NCBI GenBank assembly: GCA_964370855.1
Contig: CAYJMF010000180.1
Span: forward strand, 1 to 6,802
Reading direction: 5' to 3'
DNA length: 6,802 bases
From: JAKLKS01 sp964370855
GTDB lineage: Bacteria; Planctomycetota; JAJSAM01; JAKLKS01
Shown here: one piece after another, positions 1-5,913 of the stretch
Layout: every line of letters begins with the position of its first letter
Numbering within the stretch: position 1 is the stretch's first letter
Made by a program: the position numbers and the translations under genes
Notes under the pieces: generated by a model
The model's input: the letters and a program-made list of their open reading frames with translations, nothing else
Database searches by the model: none
What the model was told of the DNA's origin: nothing

Positions 1-50
1 CCAGGCGCAACGGCCTCGCCTTGCTTCTTCGTCAGGAGGGAAAACCTACC

Positions 51-1739
51 TCACCTCCCCCCCTCCCGAAACCTCCCCCCCTCCCCGTCCGCCACCAGCC
101 TCGCCTTCTTCCCGAAGTACCACTCCTCCCACGTCGCCACCGCCGCGCTCCTCGCCTCCTGGGGCGCCGCGGGGTCGTACCCGTGGGTGAGGCCGGTCAC
201 GCGGCGGAGCGCGTCCAGCGCGGTCCCCCGCTCCGCGGCCCCCTCGGCCTCGAGGGTGAGGATGAGGAGCCCGAGGGCGCGGGTCCCCATGCGCACGAAG
301 TCGGCGGCGAGGACGCTCCGGTCCTTCTCCGCGGCGCGGGCGTAGCGCGCGAACACGGAATCGAAGACGGCGCGGAAGGAGGCGTCGTCGAGGGCCGCCG
401 CCCCGGAGAGGTCGAGGGTGGAATCGGATTCCTCCGTGGCCACCGCCCCCTCCACGCGGAAGGTCGCCTTCTTCAGGAAGAGGAGCGCGAAGGCGGTGTC
501 GAGGAGGTTGCCCGGGCGGGCGCGGGCCCCCTTCCGCCGGGGCTGGGCGGCGAGCATGCCCGTCCCGCCCCAGGAGCCGTCGCCGTTCTGCTGCGCCAGG
601 AGGTACTTCGCCCCCTCGAGGTACCAGTCGTGCTCCGCCATCCAGGTGACGCCCGCCAGCACGCCGGCCCGCTCGAGGCCGTAGAGGTAGTAGTAGTGCC
701 AGCCCCCGGTCCCGGAGGGGGGGTTGTCCGTGACGGAGAAGTTCCGTCCGAGCCACGCGATGCCGTCGCGGATGGACTGGACCGCCTTCCGGTCCAGGGC
801 CGCGGTGTACCGCTTCGTCCCCTGGAGCTCCCCCCGGCAGATGACCATGGAGGAGACTCCCCCCGTGGTCATGGAGCCCGTCGCCCCCGGGTGGGTGTAT
901 CCCCAGCCGCGGGCCCGGTCCCTCCCCGCGACCCGGCTCCGCGGCGCGTAGGCGTCGCCGGCGGAGGAATCCGTCTCCCTCCGTTCCACCTCCGGCCCCG
1001 AGGGCTCCTGGGTGCCGAGGAGGTGCTCGAGGCAATTCTGGAAGACCCGGGCGTCGATCTCCACCCCGCAGCGGCGGGCGGCCTTGAGGCCGAGGAGGGC
1101 GTACTGGGTGTTGGAGTGGTCCCAGCCCGAGCGGCGGCGCGAGTACCCGTCGGTGGCGGTGTAGCCGAAGGCGCCGGAGGCGTCCTGGGCCGAGCAGAGG
1201 CGCTGGGCCATGGCGCGGATCCACTCGAGGTCCGAGGCGGGGATCACGGGCTTCCCCCTCTTCGCGGAGTCCCCGTAGCGGGACTTCTTCTTCTCCTCCG
1301 GCGCGGCATCGGGAGAGTAGTGGGCCTCCAGGGCCAGCAGCGCGAGGGCGAGCTGGTAGGTCTGCGCTCCGGCGCTGCCGCCGGAGCGAAAGGCCTGCCG
1401 CATCGTGGCGATGCCCTTCGCCACGGCGGGGTCGTCGAAGGAGGCGCCGCAGGAGCGCAGCACGTGCACACCGAGGGAGGTGTAGCCGAAGGGGAAGGTC
1501 GAGAAGGGCTCGGCGTCGTCGCCGAAGACTCCGTCCTTCCCCTGGTGGTCCCGCATCCAGGCGACGCCGCGGGCGATGGCGTCGTCCACGGACTTCTGGA
1601 AGGCGGGGTCCCGGGCCGGGCCGGGGGCGAAGCGGAGATCGTCCTTCTTCCCGTCCCCGTCCCCGGCGGAGGCGGAGGGGGAGCCGGCGGCGCACCACGC
1701 CGCGACCACAACCAGGAGCCCCGCCGATCCCGGTCTCAT
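51..1739 (-). CDS. Exported alpha/alpha-toroid (prenyltransferase/squalene-oxidase repeat) protein, paralogue 2
   Basis: This is a 562-residue paralogue of the preceding gene, colinear over its whole length and ending in nearly the same LVAD-G-GRFR motif. It begins with a signal peptide (residues 1-25, cleavage near SASA); Trp directly before Cys16 argues against a lipoprotein. Toroid repeats include PAFQKSVDDAIARGVAWM (45-62), DLEWIRAMAQRLCSAQ (170-185), SNTQYALLGLKAA (209-221), GSMTTGGVSSMVI (288-300), GWHYYYLYGLERAG (346-359) and QQNGDGSWGG (383-392, QW-like). The DXDD position reads WDHSNTQ, so squalene-hopene-type cyclase activity is unlikely. The C-terminus (510-541) again has TGLTHGYDP and AVATWEEWY. 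It starts nine bases after the upstream stop, with AGGA overlapping that stop, so the two are almost certainly co-transcribed. The likely location is periplasmic or extracytoplasmic. Substrate or partner is unknown. Confidence 0.9.
   Translation of the reverse strand: MRPGSAGLLVVVAAWCAAGSPSASAGDGDGKKDDLRFAPGPARDPAFQKSVDDAIARGVAWMRDHQGKDGVFGDDAEPFSTFPFGYTSLGVHVLRSCGASFDDPAVAKGIATMRQAFRSGGSAGAQTYQLALALLALEAHYSPDAAPEEKKKSRYGDSAKRGKPVIPASDLEWIRAMAQRLCSAQDASGAFGYTATDGYSRRRSGWDHSNTQYALLGLKAARRCGVEIDARVFQNCLEHLLGTQEPSGPEVERRETDSSAGDAYAPRSRVAGRDRARGWGYTHPGATGSMTTGGVSSMVICRGELQGTKRYTAALDRKAVQSIRDGIAWLGRNFSVTDNPPSGTGGWHYYYLYGLERAGVLAGVTWMAEHDWYLEGAKYLLAQQNGDGSWGGTGMLAAQPRRKGARARPGNLLDTAFALLFLKKATFRVEGAVATEESDSTLDLSGAAALDDASFRAVFDSVFARYARAAEKDRSVLAADFVRMGTRALGLLILTLEAEGAAERGTALDALRRVTGLTHGYDPAAPQEARSAAVATWEEWYFGKKARLVADGEGGRFREGGR
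57..86 (-). other. G-rich tract at the 3' end of the last toroid gene, possible RNA G-quadruplex
   Basis: On the coding strand there are runs of G4, G7, G3 and G7 with loops of one, about seven and one base, ending just before the TGA at 53-51. It encodes the Gly/Arg-rich C-terminus. The 50 bases beyond the stop (1-50) show no gene start or terminator that I can recognise. Confidence 0.45.
1557..1608 (-). repeat. 52-bp direct repeat shared by the two toroid paralogues (copy 1)
   Basis: It matches 3264-3315 at 50 of 52 bases by manual alignment and encodes the first toroid helix near residues 45-61. It is the most conserved stretch I noticed between the two paralogues and points to tandem duplication with local conservation or gene conversion. 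Confidence 0.85.
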
Positions 1740-1746
1740 GCCCGCA

Positions 1747-1750
1747 TCCT
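1747..1750 (-). promoter_or_regulatory. Short ribosome binding site AGGA overlapping the upstream TAG stop
   Basis: The minus strand reads TAG-GA then TGCGGGC then ATG. AGGA therefore lies seven bases before the start at 1739 and shares two bases with the stop of the upstream paralogue, consistent with coupled translation. Confidence 0.55.
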
Positions 1751-3434
1751 ACCGGAACCTGCCGGCCCCGGCGTCGGCGACGAGGATCCCCTTGCGGGAG
1801 AACCACCACGCCTCCCAGGCGGCGACGGCGGCGGAGCGCGCCGCGGCGGGCCCCTCGGGGTCGTACCCGTGGGTGAGCCCGGTGGTGCGGCGGAGGACGT
1901 CGAAGGCGGCGGCCCGCTCCCCGGCGGTCTCGGCGTCGAGCGCTAGGACGAGGAAGGGGATGCAGCGGGTGCCGAGGCGCACGAAGTCCGTCGCCCGCTC
2001 CCCGGCCTCGACGGGGTCGGCACGACGGAACCGCAGGAACACCGCGTCGTGGAGGGTCCGGAACGCCCCCCCGTCGAGGTCCGCGGCCCCCTCGAGGTCG
2101 AGGGAGTCCATCCCCGCCTCCGTCGCCACGGCGCCCCGGTCCACGCGGAAGGTGGCCCGCTTCAGGAACAGGAGGGCGAAGCAGGTGTCGAGGAAGTTCG
2201 CCGTCGCGGCGTCGGGCCCCGCCCCCTGCCAGGGGACGGCGTCCAGCGCCGCCTGCCCGAGCCAGGAGCCGTTGTCCCGCTGGCCGTCGAGGAGGAAGAG
2301 CGCCCCCTCCAGGTACCAGTCGTGCCTCCCCGTGAAGGCGACGCCGGAGAGGACCCCGGCCCGCTCCAGCCCGTAGAGCCAGTAGTAGTGCCAGAGCTCG
2401 CGCAGCGCCGGCGCCCCCGGGGGGCCGGGGTTGGCGGCGAGGTCGAAGTTCGCCCCGAGCCAGGCGATGCCGTCCCGGATCCCCTTCTCGACGCGGAGGT
2501 CGAGCTTCTCCGGGTAGCCCTTCGTGCCGAGGAGCTCGCTGCGGCAGATGACCAGGGAGGAGACACCGCCCGCCGTCATGGAGCCCGTGGAGGGATCGTG
2601 GTCCCGGTAGCCCCAGCCCCGGGCCTCGTCCCGGGCGACCTCGCGGAGGTCGCCGGGGCCGTAGCCCGGCTCGTCCACCCCCGCCGGCGCGAAGCGGCCC
2701 GCCGGGGGCCCCTTGCGCTCCTGGGCGCCGAGGAAGTGCTCGAGGGAGCGGCGCCAGGCGTCGGCGGGGATGGCGATGCCGCAGCGGGAGGCGGCCTTCA
2801 GCGCGAGCAGGGAGAACTGGGCGTTGGAGTTGTCGTAGACGGAGCCTTGTGCGGGGGACCAGTAGGAGAAGGCGCCGCCCTTCGTCTGCGCCTCGAGGAG
2901 CCAGCGGACCAGCTCCCGCATCCACTCGAGGTCCGCCTCGGGCATGCGGCGGGCGGCGGGGGAGGCGCCGTACCGATCCCCCGCGGCGGGGGTCTCCTCG
3001 GCGGCGTAGTGGGCCTCGAGCGCGAGCACCGTGAGGGAGACGCCGTAGTTGTCGAGCCCCTGGCGCTTCCGCTTGAGGACGTCGTACACCTCCCGCAGCC
3101 GCTGGAAGCCCCGCTTCACGTCGGCGTCCTCCCGCTCCACGCCGCAGGCGCGGAGCGTGTAGAGGGCGAGCGCCGTGGGGCCGAGGCTCCCCGCGCCCTC
3201 GACGTGGAACATGGGGATGGGGCGGATGTCGTAGGCCCCGTCGGGGAGCTGGAGCCGGCGGAGCCAGGCGACGCCCCGGGCGATGGCGTCGTCCACGGCC
3301 TTCTGGAAGGCGGGGGAGCGGCGGGGGGCGCGGGCGGCGGGGGGGGCCTTCCCGTCCCCGGCCTCGGCGGGGGATCCGCCGGCGAGGAGAGCGAGAGCGA
3401 GGAGCGCGGCGGCCAGGGCGCGGACCGTGTTCAT
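1749..3434 (-). CDS. Exported alpha/alpha-toroid (prenyltransferase/squalene-oxidase repeat) protein, paralogue 1
   Basis: This is a 561-residue protein starting MNTVRALAAALLALALLAGG, a clear Sec signal peptide with likely cleavage after AEA at about residue 25. The mature part has toroid-type helix-pair repeats: PAFQKAVDDAIARGVAWL (41-58), the ALALYTLRACG region (88-98), DLEWMRELVRWLLEAQ (168-183), SNAQFSLLALKAA (203-215), GSMTAGGVSSLVI (284-296), WHYYWLYGLERAG (348-360) and QRDNGSWLGQ (385-394, QW-like). The cyclase catalytic DXDD is absent; the matching place reads YDNSNAQ. The C-terminus (518-543) has TGLTHGYDP and AVAAWEAWW, a pattern I associate with planctomycete proteins. The start is set by the signal peptide. 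An in-frame ATG nine codons upstream (3461), inside the inverted repeat, is possible but less likely. Neither has a Shine-Dalgarno site. The fold assignment is reasonably firm; the biochemical role is unknown. Confidence 0.88.
   Translation of the reverse strand: MNTVRALAAALLALALLAGGSPAEAGDGKAPPAARAPRRSPAFQKAVDDAIARGVAWLRRLQLPDGAYDIRPIPMFHVEGAGSLGPTALALYTLRACGVEREDADVKRGFQRLREVYDVLKRKRQGLDNYGVSLTVLALEAHYAAEETPAAGDRYGASPAARRMPEADLEWMRELVRWLLEAQTKGGAFSYWSPAQGSVYDNSNAQFSLLALKAASRCGIAIPADAWRRSLEHFLGAQERKGPPAGRFAPAGVDEPGYGPGDLREVARDEARGWGYRDHDPSTGSMTAGGVSSLVICRSELLGTKGYPEKLDLRVEKGIRDGIAWLGANFDLAANPGPPGAPALRELWHYYWLYGLERAGVLSGVAFTGRHDWYLEGALFLLDGQRDNGSWLGQAALDAVPWQGAGPDAATANFLDTCFALLFLKRATFRVDRGAVATEAGMDSLDLEGAADLDGGAFRTLHDAVFLRFRRADPVEAGERATDFVRLGTRCIPFLVLALDAETAGERAAAFDVLRRTTGLTHGYDPEGPAAARSAAVAAWEAWWFSRKGILVADAGAGRFR
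3264..3315 (-). repeat. 52-bp direct repeat shared by the two toroid paralogues (copy 2)
   Basis: This is the partner of 1557-1608, in the same reading frame and at the equivalent position of the upstream paralogue, with two mismatches. Confidence 0.85.
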
Positions 3435-3435
3435 G

Positions 3436-3539
3436 GGGATACTGTACCCGACCCGATTCATCGGGGTTGGGCTCGCTATTCCCGGCTTGGCGGGAGCCCA
3501 TCGCCCAACCCCGATGAATCGGGTCGGGTACAGTATCCC
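3436..3539. repeat. Perfect 37-bp inverted repeat with 30-base loop
   Basis: The left arm 3436-3472 and right arm 3503-3539 are exact reverse complements. Each arm contains smaller palindromes: CCCGAT-TC-ATCGGG (3452-3465 and its mirror at 3510-3523) and TACTGTA (3440-3446) flanked by GGG and CCC. The loop carries its own hairpin (TCCCG 3480-3484 with CGGGA 3491-3495). There is no T-run on either side, so it is not a classical terminator. It overlaps the 3' end of the membrane protein gene and ends one base before the start codon of the next gene. It may be a REP/MITE-like palindromic element or an RNA processing/attenuation structure. Confidence 0.9.
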
Positions 3540-4522
3540 TCCAGGTGGCGGGAGGCGAGGGCGAGGGCGGTCTTCAGGAGCTCCTCCGCCCGGTGGCGCT
3601 TCACGTGGTAGCCGGAGGTCCTCGTCGTCTCCTGGCGGACGACGACGGCCTCCACGTCCTTCGCCTCCACCGCCTCGATGAGGACGCCCACGGGCGGCTT
3701 CGCCTTCTTCGCGAGCTTCCCGAGCCCGCTCCCCTCGGCCCCGAGGACGACGGCGTAGAAGTAGGGGTAGGGCGTCCCCTGCACCCGGTTGAGGACCACC
3801 TGCCCCTGCACCCCGGTGACGGGGTCCGGCGGGGACTTCGGCCTGAGCGAGAGGCGCGCGTCCACGGGGAGCCGGCCGTCCCCGTCCCCGGACATGAGGA
3901 GCATCCCCGTCGCCTCCCCGTAGGCGGCGATCGCCTCCTCCAGATCCTCCACGACCTCCTCGAGGGCCTTCGCCTTGAGCACGAGGTCGGGCTGGCGGAA
4001 GACCGTGCGGATCCCGGAGAACCAGTGGGAGAGGAGGAGGAGGGCCCCGTCGATGAGGAGGATCCAGCCCGCGGCGGCGCCGGCGGCCTCCCCGAGGGCC
4101 CCGGAGGCGATGGCGAGGACGACGGCGAGGACCAGGAGGAGGAGGAAGCCCCCGGGGCTCGTCACGTCGATGGCGCTGCGGTCCCACTTCGAGATGGAGG
4201 CGTCGAGGCGCCGGATCTCCGCGACCCTGTCGAAGGGCACCGCCTCCCACTTCCCGTCCATCACCGGCGCCCGGCGGTCGAGCCGGTTGTCGAAGCCGAC
4301 GACCCGGGAGAGCAGCATGGCGGCGGCGAGGAAGGGGAGTCCCGGCCAGACCGAGAGGAAGGCGATCTGGAGTACGACCCCCGAGGCGGCCAGGCCGAAG
4401 GTCCAGGCGAGGCGGTTCCGGTAGGAGAGCCCCTTGACGGCGGTGAACTCGAGCACAGGCTCGGCGGCCTCGGCGGCGAGGAACGCCCTCGTGGAGGCCG
4501 GGGGAGGGGCGGTGGCGTTCAC
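3476..4522 (-). CDS. Multi-pass membrane protein of unknown function, translationally coupled to the radical SAM gene
   Basis: This is a 348-residue protein that I do not recognise as a named family. The GTG start is chosen because it overlaps the upstream stop (GTGA) and has GGAGG five bases before it. Hydrophobic segments lie at about residues 39-58, 60-76, 123-141 and 148-167, giving two helical hairpins, with a charged stretch (77-119, many Arg/Asp) between them. From residue 175 on the protein is soluble: a possible helix with acidic residues (183-200), then a mixed alpha/beta domain containing PYPYFYAVVLGAEG (251-264) and VEAVVVRQE-like strands. Residues 329-348 are encoded inside the 37-bp inverted repeat and may be a late addition. 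By position it is probably a membrane partner of the modification module (docking, export or immunity), but nothing in the sequence shows a transporter or peptidase motif. Confidence 0.85.
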   Translation of the reverse strand: MNATAPPPASTRAFLAAEAAEPVLEFTAVKGLSYRNRLAWTFGLAASGVVLQIAFLSVWPGLPFLAAAMLLSRVVGFDNRLDRRAPVMDGKWEAVPFDRVAEIRRLDASISKWDRSAIDVTSPGGFLLLLVLAVVLAIASGALGEAAGAAAGWILLIDGALLLLSHWFSGIRTVFRQPDLVLKAKALEEVVEDLEEAIAAYGEATGMLLMSGDGDGRLPVDARLSLRPKSPPDPVTGVQGQVVLNRVQGTPYPYFYAVVLGAEGSGLGKLAKKAKPPVGVLIEAVEAKDVEAVVVRQETTRTSGYHVKRHRAEELLKTALALASRHLEGYCTRPDSSGLGDGLPPSRE

Positions 4523-5913
4523 GGGATCCTCCGCCCGGCGTCCCGGCGCTCCCGGGCCCGCGCCGCCCGGGCGGCGGCGAGCTCCCCGGTCCCCGCCTCC
4601 CGCCAGTAGAGCGGGCAGGCCCCGTTGCAGACGGCGAAGTCCTCGCAGGCGGCGCAGCCCGCCGGCGCGTGCCCCTTGGACCGGAAGGAGCGGGCCTCCG
4701 GCGAGGCCCACAGGTCGGCGAAGGTCCGGTCGAGGAGCGAGCCCACGGGGCGGTCGAAGGAGGCGCAGGGGAGCACCTGCCCGTCGGCCCCCACGGAGAG
4801 GAGGCCGTCGCAGGCGGAGCAACCCCTGTTGCCGAGCCCCTCCACGACGGTGTTGAACAGGCAGAGCGGGAGGGGGGAGTACCACATGAACTCGAGGCCG
4901 AGGGCGCGGCTCCGGTCGCGGATGCGGCGGAGAATCGGGCCCGCCTCGGTGTAGGAGACGGACTGGCTCCCGGTGACCGGCGCGGAGCCCGTGGGGATGA
5001 CGAGGTTCATGGAGAAGCGATCGAGGCCCGGGGTCCCCTTCACGAAGTCGGGGATCCCCTCGACGTCCTCCACGTTGGAGCGGGTGATGGTGGTGTTGGT
5101 GTGGACCCGGAGCCCCGCCCCGCGGAGGTTCTCCACGGCGCGGAGGCTCCGCCGGAAGGAGCCGGGGATGCGGGTGATGGCCTCGTGGACCGCCGCCGTG
5201 GTCCCCTCCACGCTCACCTGCGCCGACTGGAGCCCCGCCTCCGCGAGGCGCGCGACGCGGGCCGGGTCGGCGAGGAGGATCCCGTTGGTGACGAGGTTCA
5301 CGCGCATGCCGAGGGAGCGGGCGTGGCGCACCATGTCCGGGAGGTCGGGCCGCAGCGTCGCCTCGCCCCCCGTGAAGGAGACGCTCGGCACCTTCGCCTC
5401 CCCGGCGATGCGATCGAGGACGCGCCGCACCTCGTCGAGGGTCATCTCCCTCCCGTTCCCCACGGGGTTGACGGTGCAGTTGCAGCCCGCGTAGCAGAAG
5501 GTGCAGGCGGCGTTGCATCGATAGGTGACGGCCACCTCGGAGAGCACGGGGAGGGGGGAGAAGTTGAGGCCGAAGGGGATCTTCTCGACGGCGCTCGATT
5601 CGTAGGTGTCCGTCATCCCCCCGCGGAGCTGGAGGCGGACGTCGTTAAGGAACTGTCCCGTGTCCCGGCGGGCGGCGGGGTCCGCGGCGTGGGGGCCGAG
5701 GACCCGCTCCACGCCCTCCCCGTCGAGCATCCGCCGCAGCATCCGCGCGCCCGCGGGGTTCAGCTTGAAGGCCTTGTTGGGGCGCTGGATGAAGAGGGAG
5801 TCCTCCTCCCGGACGAAGACGTAGTCGCGGACGTTGCGCACCCACTCGTCCACCCAGGAGAGGTCGCCCGCGGCGGGCGGGGGCGGGGGGGAGGGGGGGC
5901 GGGCGGGGGCCAT
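4519..5913 (-). CDS. Radical SAM/SPASM peptide maturase with N-terminal PqqD-like (RRE) domain
   Basis: This is a 464-residue cytosolic enzyme. Residues 1-16 are a Pro-rich leader. Residues 28-98 (DYVFVREEDSLFIQRPN ... LNPAGARML ... FLNDVRLQL) fit the PqqD-like RiPP recognition element pattern. The radical SAM core has CxxxCxxC at C133/C137/C140, the GGE motif at 182-184 and a strand VSVEG at 233-237. The C-terminal SPASM signature is well kept: C368-x9-G378-x4-C383, then C420-x2-C423-x5-C429-x3-C433, with further cysteines at 351 and 365 and none after 433. Such enzymes use S-adenosylmethionine and Fe-S clusters to modify ribosomal peptides, often forming thioether bonds at Cys. The obvious substrate is the Cys/His/Ser repeat tail of the gene immediately upstream. 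The ATG shares a base with that gene's stop and is preceded by CTCCTTCTG rather than a Shine-Dalgarno site, so translation probably depends on re-initiation. The bond formed cannot be predicted. Confidence 0.93.
   Translation of the reverse strand: MAPARPPSPPPPPAAGDLSWVDEWVRNVRDYVFVREEDSLFIQRPNKAFKLNPAGARMLRRMLDGEGVERVLGPHAADPAARRDTGQFLNDVRLQLRGGMTDTYESSAVEKIPFGLNFSPLPVLSEVAVTYRCNAACTFCYAGCNCTVNPVGNGREMTLDEVRRVLDRIAGEAKVPSVSFTGGEATLRPDLPDMVRHARSLGMRVNLVTNGILLADPARVARLAEAGLQSAQVSVEGTTAAVHEAITRIPGSFRRSLRAVENLRGAGLRVHTNTTITRSNVEDVEGIPDFVKGTPGLDRFSMNLVIPTGSAPVTGSQSVSYTEAGPILRRIRDRSRALGLEFMWYSPLPLCLFNTVVEGLGNRGCSACDGLLSVGADGQVLPCASFDRPVGSLLDRTFADLWASPEARSFRSKGHAPAGCAACEDFAVCNGACPLYWREAGTGELAAARAARARERRDAGRRIP
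4528..4532 (-). promoter_or_regulatory. Strong ribosome binding site GGAGG for the membrane protein gene
   Basis: On the minus strand GGAGG is followed by ATCCC and then GTG. The five-base spacing supports GTG at 4522-4520 as the start, even though the gene also overlaps the upstream stop codon. Confidence 0.8.
5875..5909 (+). other. Potential G-quadruplex / homopolymer-rich tract at the start of the radical SAM gene
   Basis: Six G-tracts of 3, 5, 7, 7, 3 and 5 bases are separated by single bases on the plus (template) strand, a very strong quadruplex-type pattern. On the coding strand it gives the Pro-rich residues 2-13 of the maturase. The two G7 runs are also slippage-prone. Confidence 0.6.

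Noticed and set aside
1691..1739. Lipoprotein signal in the last toroid protein
   Set aside because: Cys16 is preceded by Ala-Ala-Trp, which does not fit a lipobox; an ordinary signal peptidase I site near residue 25 is better.
21..1946. Long plus-strand open frame (about 640 codons) opposite the toroid genes
   Set aside because: Low-complexity Gly/Arg/Val/Pro translation typical of a shadow frame in GC-rich DNA; the opposite strand encodes two coherent paralogues with signal peptides.
51..3434. Squalene-hopene or other terpene cyclase function
   Set aside because: The DXDD acid motif is missing in both paralogues and both carry export signals; only the fold family is supported.
3436..3539. 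Factor-independent terminator
   Set aside because: The stem is far longer than usual and no T-run follows on either strand; on the minus strand the next bases are the start codon of a gene.
2049..3611. Other long open frames on both strands across the window
   Set aside because: They are Arg/Pro/Gly-rich, overlap recognised genes, and run through the inverted repeat and gene boundaries without any domain pattern.
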